A stretch of DNA of 8,587 nt from Methanobacteriota archaeon (GTDB lineage: Archaea > Halobacteriota > Halobacteria > Halobacteriales > Halalkalicoccaceae), in the NCBI GenBank assembly GCA_022561895.1, contig JADFQH010000046.1:1-8587 (forward strand), in the 5' to 3' direction. Every line of letters starts with the position of its first letter. The first letter of the stretch is position 1. The notes beneath the pieces are model-generated. The model was not told the origin of the DNA. It made no database searches and saw only the letters and a list, made by a program, of their open reading frames with translations. Made by a program: the position numbers and the translations under genes. Below, in pieces: positions 1 through 8,587 of this stretch.

Positions 1-1
1 T

Positions 2-421
2 ATCTTCAATGCGAATCTCAATGATGTGGTCCGTCGACAGCGCGAGGATCGGGCGGACGCGGCGTTCCTCGTCGAGGAGGTGCCCTACGAGGACGCCTCT
101 CGCTACGGTGTCTGTGATACGAACCATTTCGGGGAGATCACGGAGGTGATCGAGAAACCCGAAGAACCGCCGACAAACCTCGTAATGACCGGCTTTTACA
201 CCTTCTCGCCCGCGATTTTCCACGCCTGCAAACTCGTCCAGCCCTCGAATCGCAGCGAGTACGAGATCAGCGAGGCGATCGATCTGCTGATTCGTTCCGG
301 CAGAACGATCGACGCGATCGGTCTCGACGGCTGGCGGATCGACGTCGGCTACCCCGAAGACAGGGACGAAGCTGAAAAGCGGCTCCAAAACGAGGCTGAG
401 GCGATCGCACAGGCGGACTAA
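2..421 (+). CDS. aglF: AglF-like sugar-1-phosphate nucleotidyltransferase, C-terminal part (5' end outside window)
   Basis: This is the 3' part of a nucleotidyltransferase that makes an NDP-sugar from a sugar-1-phosphate and an NTP in the cytoplasm. The frame is open from base 2, so the gene begins outside the window; the GTG at 26 is internal. About 139 residues are visible, roughly the last half of a family usually near 240-250 residues. Visible family motifs are the product-site stretch IFNANL at the left edge, VIEKPEEPPTNLVMTGFYTF in the middle, EYEISEAIDLLI, and GWRIDVGYPED near the end, whose Asp fits the metal-binding Asp of the RmlA/UGPase fold. From memory these segments closely match Haloferax AglF, the glucose-1-phosphate uridylyltransferase of the N-glycosylation pathway; TTP-using RmlA-type enzymes are the alternative. 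It ends 10 bp before the convergent gvpA. No lectin-like left-handed helix domain follows, unlike the GlmU-type gene at the other end of the window. Confidence 0.8.
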   Translation: MFNANLNDVVRRQREDRADAAFLVEEVPYEDASRYGVCDTNHFGEITEVIEKPEEPPTNLVMTGFYTFSPAIFHACKLVQPSNRSEYEISEAIDLLIRSGRTIDAIGLDGWRIDVGYPEDRDEAEKRLQNEAEAIAQAD

Positions 422-431
422 GTCGCCTGTG

Positions 432-689
432 TCACTGCGTCTCCGAACGGATCTCGATATCCTCAAGCGCCTCTAAGTTCCCCTCCTGTTCTGCCTGTTC
501 GATCTTCGATATCTCTCTGGCGTAGTGTAAGAACGTATCGACCGAGGCGATGACGACTCGCGCTTCGATCGTAAGGATCTCGATGCCCACGAGCGAGACG
601 CGGATCCAAATATCGATAACGACCCCTTTGTCGAGGATTCTGTCGAGCACCTCCGCCAGGCTGGACGTTTGTGGTCTTGATTGGCTCAT
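432..689 (-). CDS. gvpA: gas vesicle structural protein GvpA (solitary gene)
   Basis: This encodes an 85-residue protein of the GvpA family, the small hydrophobic subunit that polymerises into the ribbed wall of the gas vesicle. The family core is complete. Helix 1 is at about residues 9-20 (SSLAEVLDRILD), the beta-hairpin at 22-47 contains GVVIDIWIRVSLVGIEILTI and then EARVV, and helix 2 at about 49-64 contains SVDTFLHYAREISKIEQAE. The tail (66-85) is short and acidic. The DIWIRVSLVGIEIL segment points to GvpA rather than GvpJ or GvpM, which diverge there. The ATG at 689 was chosen over a TTG one codon upstream, because homologues begin MxQ or MSQ. There is no gvpC, N, O or F-M homologue on either side: a sugar nucleotidyltransferase converges downstream and a CARDB lipoprotein lies 132 bp upstream. 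Family assignment is secure; function in the absence of neighbours is not. Confidence 0.93.
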   Translation of the reverse strand: MSQSRPQTSSLAEVLDRILDKGVVIDIWIRVSLVGIEILTIEARVVIASVDTFLHYAREISKIEQAEQEGNLEALEDIEIRSETQ

Positions 690-821
690 CAATGACCGTA
701 TGTCCCCAGTCCTTGTTACTGATTACCATGCCGGTGCAAGTCCGTACCGTCGTAGGCACGTTATGGGGTAACGGTCGCCAGCCCGCGGTAACGAAACTGC
801 GTCAAGTCGCCGGGAGATCGT
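690..821 (-). promoter_or_regulatory. gvpA upstream region with a GGTAACG direct repeat
   Basis: This 132-bp spacer separates the lipoprotein stop codon from the gvpA start. On the + strand GGTAACG occurs at 767-773 and again at 787-793, exactly 20 bp apart, about two helical turns. No convincing TATA box was seen at the expected distance from the gvpA ATG, so gvpA may have its own promoter here or be read through from the lipoprotein gene. The operator role is inference only. Confidence 0.25.
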
Positions 822-2087
822 TTACCACCGACAAAGTTCAATCTCGATCGACCACCGTCCTTCGCGCCACGGAAGAAACGCCCCGTTTTCCAACCGGACC
901 TCATAGCGACCCGCTTCCGTGATCGTGATCGACCGGTCGATGGTTTCGGCGGTCTCTCCATCGACCAGCGTCTCGGTGGGTCCCGTGACCGATAGCGTCG
1001 GTTCGACGCCTGACTCCGTCACTACCGCGATCACGATGTCTTCGTACTCCCCGAGTTCGAACTCGTAGGTCCGAGCCGACCCGCTCGAAACGGTCACTGT
1101 TTCGGAAACGCGTCTCTCACACTCCCTGACGTAGACCGTCCCCACCGCCTCATCACCGACACTCAGCGGGTGTGCACCCGGCTCCTCGAAGCTGACGACG
1201 AAGCGTGCCGTTGCCGTCTCGCCCGGCGCTATCTCTCCCTCTTGGGTCGCGATCGGTTCCCCATCGTCTTCGAGCGTCGCGGTGATATTCCCTTCCTGTT
1301 CGCCAACGTTTTCGATCCGAACGGCGACCTCGATCTCCTCGAAGACGAACACGGCGGTTTCGCTGATCCCCGTGGCGTCGATCTCGAACTCCGCTGGTCG
1401 CTCGACGGTGATGGTGTCGATGCTCGTCCCATTCAGCCCCAGTTCGTACTGACCGGGCGTGTCGAACACGTAGACGAGTAGGGCCGTTTCACTCTCGTCG
1501 GGAGCGATCGTCAGCTCTTCTGTTTCGACTGTTCGGTCCTCTACCTGTAGACGGGCGGTGAACGTCCCCTCCCGGCCGCCGACGTTTGCGATCGTTGCAC
1601 GCAGTTCGACCGCCTCGCCGACTGCGAGCGTCGTCTCGTTTATCGAGGTGTCGACCAGTTCGAACTCCGGCGGCGGGAGTTCGACGCGGACGGTTCCCGC
1701 GAGTTCGTCGTTGATCCGGACCTCGTACTCGTCCGGCTCGCTAAACGATCCTGAAAACTCCACCATCTCGCGTTCTCCGGCGGCGACCGCGACTGCTTCC
1801 GTCTCGACGATCACGTCGTTCATCCGCAACTCGGCGTGAAACGTTCCGTCCTCCTCGCCCTCGTTATCGATTACTCCCGTCACTTCGAGTGTTTCTTCCG
1901 TGGTGAGCGTCGTCTCGCTCAGCGTCGCGTTCCGCACGACCATCGAGGGGCGGTCGCTTGCCGGCTCCTCGCCACCGGCCCCGTCGTCGGTACAGCCCGC
2001 AACGGCACACAGCGTCGCTCCGCCGAGTAGTATGACACGCCTCCGTCCGTTCGAGACGCCGTCGCTACTGATTCCGTTCGCGTCCAT
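822..2087 (-). CDS. Tat-exported lipoprotein with three CARDB-like repeats
   Basis: This is a 421-residue predicted surface lipoprotein. The N-terminus carries a twin-arginine signal (GRRRVILLGG, residues 14-23) followed by a lipobox, AVAGC, with the lipidated Cys at residue 32. After an acidic linker come three repeats of a beta-sandwich resembling CARDB, at about 48-137, 141-230 and 233-322. Each has the pattern of a short ISETT-like strand, a VGE or TEE turn, an I-x-N-V/E-G core and a closing PGxYEL/PxEYEV strand. A fourth, different beta-rich domain (about 323-421) resembles the PPC/pre-peptidase C-terminal fold and is bracketed by Cys323 and Cys419, which could form a disulfide. The frame is open 78 codons further upstream, but the ATG at 2087 is chosen: it puts the Tat motif near the N-terminus and is preceded by GAGGGTGTGAG, which resembles a ribosome binding site. 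An ATG at 2114 is the alternative. Such proteins usually have adhesive or scaffold roles; the specific partner is unknown. Confidence 0.85.
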   Translation of the reverse strand: MDANGISSDGVSNGRRRVILLGGATLCAVAGCTDDGAGGEEPASDRPSMVVRNATLSETTLTTEETLEVTGVIDNEGEEDGTFHAELRMNDVIVETEAVAVAAGEREMVEFSGSFSEPDEYEVRINDELAGTVRVELPPPEFELVDTSINETTLAVGEAVELRATIANVGGREGTFTARLQVEDRTVETEELTIAPDESETALLVYVFDTPGQYELGLNGTSIDTITVERPAEFEIDATGISETAVFVFEEIEVAVRIENVGEQEGNITATLEDDGEPIATQEGEIAPGETATARFVVSFEEPGAHPLSVGDEAVGTVYVRECERRVSETVTVSSGSARTYEFELGEYEDIVIAVVTESGVEPTLSVTGPTETLVDGETAETIDRSITITEAGRYEVRLENGAFLPWREGRWSIEIELCRW

Positions 2088-2098
2088 CTCACACCCTC
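2088..2098 (-). promoter_or_regulatory. ribosome binding site supporting the lipoprotein start at 2087
   Basis: On the minus strand GAGGGTGTGAG directly precedes the ATG at 2087. It partly matches the GGAGGTGAT complement of the archaeal 16S rRNA 3' end, although the spacing is tight. No comparable sequence precedes the ATG at 2114 in the same frame, which favours 2087. Confidence 0.4.
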
Positions 2099-2152
2099 GG
2101 CTGGTTCCCCTCATGGAAATCGACTCTACGTACCGACTTTCGCGCCTCCCTC

Positions 2153-2158
2153 TATAGT
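2153..2158 (-). promoter_or_regulatory. TATA-like box for the CARDB lipoprotein, inside the left terminal repeat
   Basis: Read on the minus strand the end of the repeat gives ACTACTATAG. A TATA box here would place transcription start near 2129 and give a leader of about 40 nt before the ATG at 2087, long enough to hold the ribosome binding site. This is positional inference. Confidence 0.3.
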
Positions 2159-2235
2159 AGTCGTTGAACGTCAATACACAGCCGTGTGCGGATTCGCGGC
2201 CACACGGTGTGCAAACAGTCTCAACGACTACTATA
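2153..2235. mobile_element. 83-bp MITE-like element with 15-bp perfect terminal inverted repeats
   Basis: The left end TATAGTAGTCGTTGA (2153-2167) is the exact reverse complement of the right end TCAACGACTACTATA (2221-2235). The interior has no coding potential and contains more symmetry: CCGTGTG at 2182-2188 pairs with CACACGG at 2201-2207, and short palindromes lie at 2176-2187 (ACAC-AGCC-GTGT) and 2201-2211 (CACAC-G-GTGTG). The size and structure fit a MITE or a strongly reduced insertion sequence. No clear target-site duplication is visible at the immediate flanks, so an old insertion or a long regulatory palindrome are alternatives. Its outer ends contain TATA-like sequence, so it may supply promoter elements to the genes on both sides. 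Confidence 0.5.
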
Positions 2236-2289
2236 ATCAATCCGATGTTCCCGATACTACTTAACAGACCTGCACAAGTGGGGTGGCCA

Positions 2290-2297
2290 TATGTATA
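2290..2297 (+). promoter_or_regulatory. TATA-like box for the winged-helix gene
   Basis: TATGTATA is centred about 27 bases upstream of the ATG at 2321. That is the spacing expected for a leaderless haloarchaeal transcript starting at or next to the ATG. It supports 2321 rather than the in-frame ATG at 2291, which overlaps this box. Confidence 0.45.
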
Positions 2298-2320
2298 GAT
2301 GGACGTGTATATTATTAGCA

Positions 2321-2689
2321 ATGTCGACGCCCGTTTGGAGCGCTGAGACGAGAACTTCGGTAGGGAAACGCGAGAACAAACGACGGTGGTACGCCCTCAG
2401 ATACGTCAGAAACTGCCGTTATCCGGCGAGCATCCAAGAGCTGAGCGAGCACGTTGGACCGCGGGTCGGTGTTTCGCCCGGCGAGACGGCCGAGCACCTT
2501 CTTCGGGGGGATCTTCCCGCGCTTGCGGGCTGTCGGGCGATCGAGTTCGATCCGGGGTCCGAACTGGTCTGTCTCGATGAATCGAGCGAGCCGTTTGCCG
2601 ACCGGGTTCGTCGCGCCATCGCGCTGGGCGTGCTCACCCATCTCAAACCCCCGCAAATCAAGCGAAACCAGCAGGGCGTGTTCTACTGA
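2321..2689 (+). CDS. small winged-helix DNA-binding protein, DUF7344-like
   Basis: This encodes a cytoplasmic protein of 122 residues. Residues about 15-85 fit the haloarchaeal winged-helix pattern often labelled DUF7344: a basic opening KRENKRRWYALRYVRN (16-31), a second helix beginning SIQELSEHVG (37-46), a recognition-helix region around ETAEHLLRGDLPALAG (55-70), and a wing strand CRAIEFDPGSELVCL (71-85). The C-terminal 35 residues contain a helix (PFADRVRRAIALGVLTHL). The start at 2321 fits a leaderless transcript. It is divergent from the CARDB lipoprotein gene and ends 3 bp from the convergent TSUP gene. Members are presumed transcriptional regulators or accessory DNA-binding proteins; the target is unknown, with the shared divergent region the obvious candidate. 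The domain match is from memory, so the exact family name is less certain than the winged-helix assignment. Confidence 0.7.
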   Translation: MSTPVWSAETRTSVGKRENKRRWYALRYVRNCRYPASIQELSEHVGPRVGVSPGETAEHLLRGDLPALAGCRAIEFDPGSELVCLDESSEPFADRVRRAIALGVLTHLKPPQIKRNQQGVFY

Positions 2690-2692
2690 AGA

Positions 2693-3676
2693 TCAGACGT
2701 TGAGTCCCGTCACGAGTGCAGCGATCCCAACAAAAACGGCGTAAGCGGGGATGGCGTACTGCCAGACGGCGTTCGGGACGATGCGAACGATGTAGGGGGC
2801 GGTCACGGCCGCCAGAAATCCCCCAGTAAAGATCGAGGGGAGCAACAGGGGATCGACGGCGACCCCCTGTGTCGAGAGTGCGAGGAACGCCACGACGCCG
2901 ACCACAGAAACGATCCCCTCCGAAAGCGCGGTGATCGCCGTTGCACTCTTCTCGAAAACGCCCGAGACGATCTGTCCGAGGGTGATCACGGGACCGTAGC
3001 CCCCGCCGCCGATCCCTTTGTTCATTCCAGCCACGAGCGCGAAGACGATCAGTAGCCGGGGTCGGTATCCCAACGGCTCGTGGAGTTTGGCACGGGCTAG
3101 TCCAAGGACGCCCATCGAGACGACGAGGACGGCGACGTAGACCCTGATCAGCTCGTCGGGGAGTTGAAGCGCAAAGTAGACCAGCACGACCGATCCCGCG
3201 GTCGCGAGACCTCCGATCCCGGCGAACAGCGCGACGAGCTTCGTCGCTTCGTTCATCGAAAACGAAAAGCGCACGTTGTGGAACGTGTGATGGATCCCGC
3301 CGGCGGTCAGTCCCGTGACCGCCTCCGAGAGCAGTAGGACGGGAACGATCTGTAGCGGGTCGTACCCGAGGACGAACAGCGTCGGTGCAAGTGCCGTCCC
3401 GAAGCCCATGCCCGCCGCGGAATCGAAGGCCTCGAACAGGAACGCAAACAGGACGACGAGCGGGAGGAGCTGAAACTCTCCTCCACTCGTCCCGACGATC
3501 CCCCCGTAGATCAGCCCGATGGCGACGACGTACAGCAGCGAAAAAACCAGCAAGCTCCGCGCCGTTACGGACGAGATGCGTGCTCGTTCGATCGGCGTCC
3601 GCTCGCGGTCGAGGAGATACGCCTCCCGTCCGATCTGACGACCCCGGTGTTCGTCTTGCCACTGATTCTTGGTCAT
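2693..3676 (-). CDS. TSUP-family (TauE/SafE) membrane permease
   Basis: This is a 327-residue integral membrane protein of the TSUP family, whose studied members export sulfite, sulfoacetate or related small anions, or take up sulfur compounds. The first 40 residues are hydrophilic and charged, longer than usual, and precede a first membrane segment at about 41-60. The two homologous halves are visible: AAGMGFGTALAPTLFVLGYD (87-106) followed by a helix with LLLSEAVTG, and GMNKGIGGGGYGPVITLG (217-234) followed by ITALSEGIVSVVG. Further hydrophobic segments lie near 145-170, 177-193, 205-216, 278-298 and 306-324, giving about 8-9 in total. The ATG at 3676 is preceded by a run of six G, a plausible ribosome binding site. 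No sulfur-metabolism gene is adjacent, so the substrate cannot be assigned. Confidence 0.85.
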   Translation of the reverse strand: MTKNQWQDEHRGRQIGREAYLLDRERTPIERARISSVTARSLLVFSLLYVVAIGLIYGGIVGTSGGEFQLLPLVVLFAFLFEAFDSAAGMGFGTALAPTLFVLGYDPLQIVPVLLLSEAVTGLTAGGIHHTFHNVRFSFSMNEATKLVALFAGIGGLATAGSVVLVYFALQLPDELIRVYVAVLVVSMGVLGLARAKLHEPLGYRPRLLIVFALVAGMNKGIGGGGYGPVITLGQIVSGVFEKSATAITALSEGIVSVVGVVAFLALSTQGVAVDPLLLPSIFTGGFLAAVTAPYIVRIVPNAVWQYAIPAYAVFVGIAALVTGLNV

Positions 3677-3786
3677 TAGGCCCCCCGTTCTTTCGGTTCA
3701 AGAAGTCGACACCACGCTGTCCGTTCTCTTCCGTATCGGAACCAGTTCGTAAGGGATGGGTCAGCATAACTGTTTTTGACAGTCTG

Positions 3787-3820
3787 CCCGAATCGGGACC
3801 GACAGTATACGTGATTCGGG
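3787..3820 (+). promoter_or_regulatory. promoter of the CorC-type gene with a flanking inverted repeat
   Basis: CCCGAATC (3787-3794) and GATTCGGG (3813-3820) form a perfect 8-bp inverted repeat that brackets the TATA-like AGTATAC (about 3803-3809). The left arm is also part of an 11-bp palindrome, CCCGAATCGGG (3787-3797). The TATA position predicts a start near 3833 and a leader of about 10 nt before the ATG at 3843. A factor binding this repeat would be expected to block or control access to the promoter; that role is inferred. Confidence 0.4.
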
Positions 3821-3842
3821 AGCCTGTACCGAACGGACACTC

Positions 3843-5150
3843 ATGTCGTTCAGCTCGCTTCTTCAGACGCCATCGACGACCACGATCACCATGCTTGGGT
3901 TCGGTACGATCCTCGTTCTCATCTGCCTGTCCGCATTCTTTTCGTCCTCCGAGATCGCGCTGTTCTCGCTACCGTATCACCGGATCGACGTGCTCGTCGA
4001 GGATGGAAAGCCCGGTGCGGAGATGGTACGGACACTGAAAGCGAACCCCCACCGTCTTCTCGTGACGATTCTCGTTGGCAACAACATCGTCAACATCGCC
4101 ACATCCAGTATCGCCACCGGACTGCTTGCGTTCTACCTTCCCTCGGGACAGGCGGTTCTCGTCGCGACGTTCGGTGTGACCTCCCTCGTCTTGCTGTTCG
4201 GCGAGAGCGCACCGAAATCCTACGCCGTCGAACACACCGAATCGTGGGCGTTGACGGTTGCCCGACCGCTAAAACTCGCGGAGTACCTTCTCCTTCCGCT
4301 GGTTGTTGTCTTCGATTATCTCACCCGGCAGGTCAACCGTCTCACCGGCGGTCGGGCCGCACTCGAAGAGCAGTATATCACCCGCGAGGAGATCGCGGAG
4401 ATGATCGACGCCGGCGAGCGCGAGGGCGCAATCGAGGATACGGAACACGAGCTGTTCCAGCGGCTCTTTCGGTTTCGCTCCCTCATCGCAAAGAACGCGA
4501 TGACGCCGCGATCGGAGATCGCTGCCGTTAGCCACGACTCGTCGATCGAAACGGCAGTTTCCGTCTCTTTGGATAGCGGTCACGATCGTCTGCCGGTGTA
4601 CAGCGAGACGCTCGATACCGTCATCGGGATCGTTCGTCTCCACGAGCTTGTGAGTCGTAGCCGGGCCGCGTCCGTGAACGATCCTGACGCCACATCCGTG
4701 CTGGCGTGTACCCAACCGACGTTGCATATCCCCGAGAGCAGAGCGCTCGATGAACTGCTCGTCGATATGCGCGAAGCTCGTATCGAACTCGCCATCGTCG
4801 TCGACGAGTTTGGAACGACCGAGGGACTGATCACGCTCGAAGACATCACCGAGGAGATCGTTGGAGAGATCCTCGAACAGACGGAGATTCGACCGATAGA
4901 GATGCTCGATCATCGCACGATGCTGGTCCGAAGCGACGTCGATATCGACCTGCTAAATGAGACACTGGACCTTTCATTACCACCAGGAGAGGAGTACCAA
5001 ACCATCGCGGGGTTCGTCCTCGATCAAGCCGGTCGAGCCATCGAGGAAGGCGACGAAATACGGTACGGGAACCTCGCGTTTCGTATTAACCGTGCCGAGG
5101 GACCACGAATCCAGCGGATTCGCATCATCCATCACGACGCTGACCCATAA
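3843..5150 (+). CDS. CNNM/CBS-pair/CorC-HlyC domain membrane protein (divalent-cation transport related)
   Basis: This 435-residue protein has the full domain order of the CorC/HlyC (UPF0053) family. The N-terminal CNNM membrane domain (about 18-165) starts with a helix leading into SSSEIALFSL (34-43), then ILVGNNIVNIATSSIATGLL (76-95) and LLFGESAPKSYAVEHT (117-132). A linker helix EEIAEMIDAGEREGAIEDTE follows, then a CBS pair: CBS1 about 218-275 (NAMTPRSEIAAV, DRLPVYSETLDTVIGIV) and CBS2 about 285-340 (LAIVVDEFGTTEGLITLEDI). The C-terminal CorC_HlyC domain (about 350-430) contains PPGEEYQTIAGFVL and the RINRAEGPRIQRIRI ending. Relatives are linked to Mg2+ or Co2+ transport or Na+-coupled Mg2+ efflux; the CBS pair probably senses ATP-Mg. 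The first ATG at 3843 is used; the ATG at 3891 would remove the hydrophilic start but keep the first helix. It is divergent from the TSUP permease. Confidence 0.9.
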   Translation: MSFSSLLQTPSTTTITMLGFGTILVLICLSAFFSSSEIALFSLPYHRIDVLVEDGKPGAEMVRTLKANPHRLLVTILVGNNIVNIATSSIATGLLAFYLPSGQAVLVATFGVTSLVLLFGESAPKSYAVEHTESWALTVARPLKLAEYLLLPLVVVFDYLTRQVNRLTGGRAALEEQYITREEIAEMIDAGEREGAIEDTEHELFQRLFRFRSLIAKNAMTPRSEIAAVSHDSSIETAVSVSLDSGHDRLPVYSETLDTVIGIVRLHELVSRSRAASVNDPDATSVLACTQPTLHIPESRALDELLVDMREARIELAIVVDEFGTTEGLITLEDITEEIVGEILEQTEIRPIEMLDHRTMLVRSDVDIDLLNETLDLSLPPGEEYQTIAGFVLDQAGRAIEEGDEIRYGNLAFRINRAEGPRIQRIRIIHHDADP

Positions 5151-8100
5151 GGAGGCAACTCCGCCGACACCCTCTTTCGATACCGAGACAACGCCATTGC
5201 CCTGGCTTCTATAAATCTAGAATTAAATACCTATTTGTTATGGTATTATGTTTTTGACAGTATAGGTCGGATCAGTTACAATGACTACTGCTGGTCTGAT
5301 ACTAAACATCAACCGACTGAGCCACGAACTGTCCGGCGCGATAGCGGAGCGCGAAAAACCACGAATCGAGGCACAGCTAACCGATCTGTGTCGGTGTCCC
5401 CAGTGTGGGTCCTCGGCATCGTTTGACCACGTTGTCGCTCCTCAACCAGTTGATTCGATCGAGTACGAAAGCGACGCCGTCCGCCGCGCGGCGCTCCGCG
5501 ACTACTCCGTCGATGTCCGATTCGAACCGTGCGGACACGAGATCGATCTCGAAGCGATCGAGGGGTTGGACGTAACGCTCCGGGACGGTCCCGTCGACCT
5601 CGATTACAGCGCGCCGCCCCTACCGTAACATAGCTTTTTGCCGTCTAACGTGGTACTTAGTACCATGATAAAGGGACTGTTTGCAGCGATTGCACTGATC
5701 GAACTGTTCGCCCCCGAGCGCATCATCGAGCGGGGGGAGCAAGTGGCGCTCCATAACCCCGAGGGGTGTTCGCTACGGCCATGGGTGTTACTCGTGGCTC
5801 GTCTGGAAGGACTGCTGTTCTTGCTGGCGCTCGCGCGTCCGAAAACGTTCTCGGGACCGCTTCGTTCGGCAGTCGGCTGGAACGGACTGTTGATGGCTCT
5901 CTCGCCAGCGGGCTATCTCGACTACTGGACCGACATCGTCTACGAGGACGCAGACCGGTGTGAGTGGAAACCGTGGGTTGTTCCGCTAACACGCGCTCTC
6001 GGCGTGTTCTACGTGCTGATTGCGCTGTTTTTCCGTTCGAAGAAATCGAACGAATTGGAGTGATAGAGTCGCTACTCGACGGTAACGCTTTTCGCGAGGT
6101 TGCGCGGTTTGTCGATCGATCGATCCAACCTGTTTGCCAGCCAGTACGAGACCAACTGAAGCTGAATGTTCGCGAGGATCGGGCCGACTCGGCCGTGTGT
6201 TGTGGGGATCGAAAGGACGTGATCGGCATACCGCTCGACATCCGACTGGCCGTCGCTGACGGCGATAACCGGCGCACCGCGCGCTTCGACCTCTTTGACG
6301 TTGCCGATCGTCTTCGTCGAGCGCTCGTCGTTACCGGTGACCACCGCAAAGATGGGCGTCTCTTCGGTAACGAGCGCGAGCGGGCCGTGTTTCAGCTCGC
6401 CCGCCGCAAACCCTTCGGCGTGTTTGTAGGTGATCTCCTTCATCTTGAGTGCGCCTTCGAGCGCGACCGGGTAGTTGTAGCCCCGTCCGATGAAGAAGTA
6501 TGCGTTTGCCTCCTCGTACTCGGCGGCGATCTTCTCTGCTTCCGAGTCATCGAGGATCGACTGGACGTGATCGGGCAGATCGCGTAAGGCTCCCAACAGC
6601 TCGCGACGCTCGCCGTCCTCGATGGCATCCGCAAGCACGGTAAGTGCGGTCTGCTGGCTCGCAAACGTCTTCGTTGCGGCGACGCCGATCTCGGGACCCG
6701 CCCGGATGTACATCGTATAATCACACTCCCGCGAGGCCGAGGAGCCGACGACGTTCGTTACCGCGAGCGTCGTCGCGCCCGCTTGCCCCGCCTGCCGGAG
6801 CGCTCGGAGGGTATCTGCGGTCTCCCCGCTCTGGGTGACGCCGATCACCAGGGTCCCCTCATCGATCGGCACCGAGGAGCGGTCGTACTCGCTTGCGAGA
6901 AACGTCTGGGAATGGACGCCACGCTCCCTGAGGGTGAGTTCGCCGTACAGCGCGGCGTGGTACGAGGTTCCACAGGCGACGAACTGCACCCTCTCGGGAC
7001 TGGGTAGCGCTTCTAACTCCTCGATCGTCACCGTTCCTTCGAGTTCGTCGACCCGCCCCCGGAGACACTGACGAAGCGAGCGGGGCTGCTCGTTGATCTC
7101 CTTTAGCATGTAGTGGTCGTATCCGCTCTTTCCGGCGTCCTCCGCGTCCCACTCGATCTGTTTGACCGGCGGTTCGAGAACAGTGCCCTCGCGGTCGGTG
7201 ACCGTGATCTCCTCCTCTCTGAGCGTGGCGAACTGGCCGTCTTCGAGGTAGATCACCTGATCGGTGTACTGGATAAATGCGGGGACGTCGCTTGCGAGAT
7301 ACGTGCCGTCCTCCGCGAGTCCGAGCACGAGCGGGGAGTCCTGTCGGGTTGCGTAGATCGTTTCCGAACCCCGAAAGACCGCCGCGAGTGCGTAGCTCCC
7401 CTCTAACTGGGAAACGGCCTTTCGGAAGGCAGCCTCCTCGTCGAGTCCGCCCTCCCGATAATGGTGAATCAGATGCGGGACGACCTCGGTGTCGGTGTCG
7501 CTTTCGAACGTGTAGCCAGCTTCCGAAAGCTCCTCGCGAAGGGTTTCGTAGTTCTCGATGATTCCGTTGTGGACGACCGCGACACTTGCGCCGTTGTCGG
7601 TGTGCGGGTGAGCGTTGCGGTCCGAGGGCGGGCCGTGCGTGCTCCAGCGGGTGTGACCGATCCCGACGGGTACTGAAGGGATCTCCTCGTCAGCGAGGAT
7701 CGCTTCTAGCTCTTCGAGTTCGCCCTCGCTCTTGTAGACCGAGAGCACGTCGTCCGCGAGCGCGATCCCTGCCGAGTCATACCCTCTGTACTCGAGTCCC
7801 GAAAGTCCAGTCAAGAGAACGTCGAGAACCTCTCTATCGTACCCGTTGCCGGCGTAGCCAATGATTCCGCACATGATTATCGTATCTCCGTTTCTTCCGC
7901 AATCGTCCCATCGACTCGTGTACCCGCATGCACGGTCGTGTCCGATCCAACCATCGTCCCCGGCGCGAACGTCGTCGCTCCACCGTCCTCGACCCGATCG
8001 GCAAGCAGTGCACCGAGACGTTTGTGCTCGAACACCTGGTCGCCGATCCGAACGTCGCCCGGCCCGCCCGGTACGGTGCTCGCCGGCCCGATATGGACGC

Positions 8101-8587
8101 CCTGTCCGGTGACACAGTCGACGAGCGTGGCGTTCGGGCCGATCCTCGTATCCGAATCGAGCACCGACCCTTCGACGATCGCGCCCGATTCGACGGTGAC
8201 GTTCTCGCCGAGACAGGTGTAGGGTCCGAGAACGGCTTCGGGGCCGACCTCGACATCCGCACCGATCACGACCGGATCGCGGATCACGGCCGTCTCGTGG
8301 ACGCTTGCGCTGTCATCGATCCGGTCGTCCCGATCCGCGCCGACCAGACCCGCGTCGGTCAGATCCCGCGTCACTTCGAGGAGGTCCCACGGGTAGGTCG
8401 CATCGACCCACAGCCCGTCGGTGATCGTCCCCCTGACTTCGGTCTCGTCGACGAGCCACGACAGCGCGTCGATCAACGAGTGCTCGCCGTCGCGTGGCTC
8501 GGCGCTTCGAATCGCCTCGAAGATCTGTGGATCGAGTCCGTAGATACCGGCGTTGAGCCGGTATTTGCGTTCGTCGGCCGGGCGCTC

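Overview
The window comes from a haloarchaeon. The evidence is a GC-rich coding sequence with acidic proteins, a GvpA-type gas vesicle protein, an AglF-like sugar nucleotidyltransferase, a Tat-type lipoprotein signal, a small haloarchaeal winged-helix protein, and start codons with little or no leader behind TATA-like boxes. I cannot name the genus from sequence alone.

Layout, left to right. (1) The 3' end of an AglF-like nucleotidyltransferase (+) enters from the left edge and converges on a solitary gvpA (-). (2) Upstream of gvpA on the same strand is a Tat-exported lipoprotein with three CARDB-like repeats (-). (3) A 233-bp divergent intergenic region holds an 83-bp element with 15-bp perfect terminal inverted repeats, resembling a MITE. 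(4) On its far side is a small winged-helix protein (+), convergent with a TSUP-family permease (-). (5) A divergent promoter region with an inverted repeat bracketing a TATA-like box separates the permease from a CNNM/CBS/CorC-type membrane protein (+). (6) An AT-rich spacer leads to a small CxxC/CxH protein and a small multi-helix membrane protein (both +). (7) Convergent with these is glmS (-), preceded 2 bp upstream by a GlmU-like bifunctional nucleotidyltransferase/acetyltransferase (-) that runs off the right edge.

How the genes work together. glmU-like and glmS form a tight unit for UDP-GlcNAc synthesis. The AglF-like gene at the other end also makes an activated sugar, plausibly for protein N-glycosylation. 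The middle looks like a set of independent envelope and transport genes: a lipoprotein, a permease, a CorC-type protein and a small membrane protein. The most unusual item is gvpA standing alone with no other gvp gene in view. No RNA gene, CRISPR array or complete insertion sequence was seen, and no gap without a gene exceeds about 235 bp.
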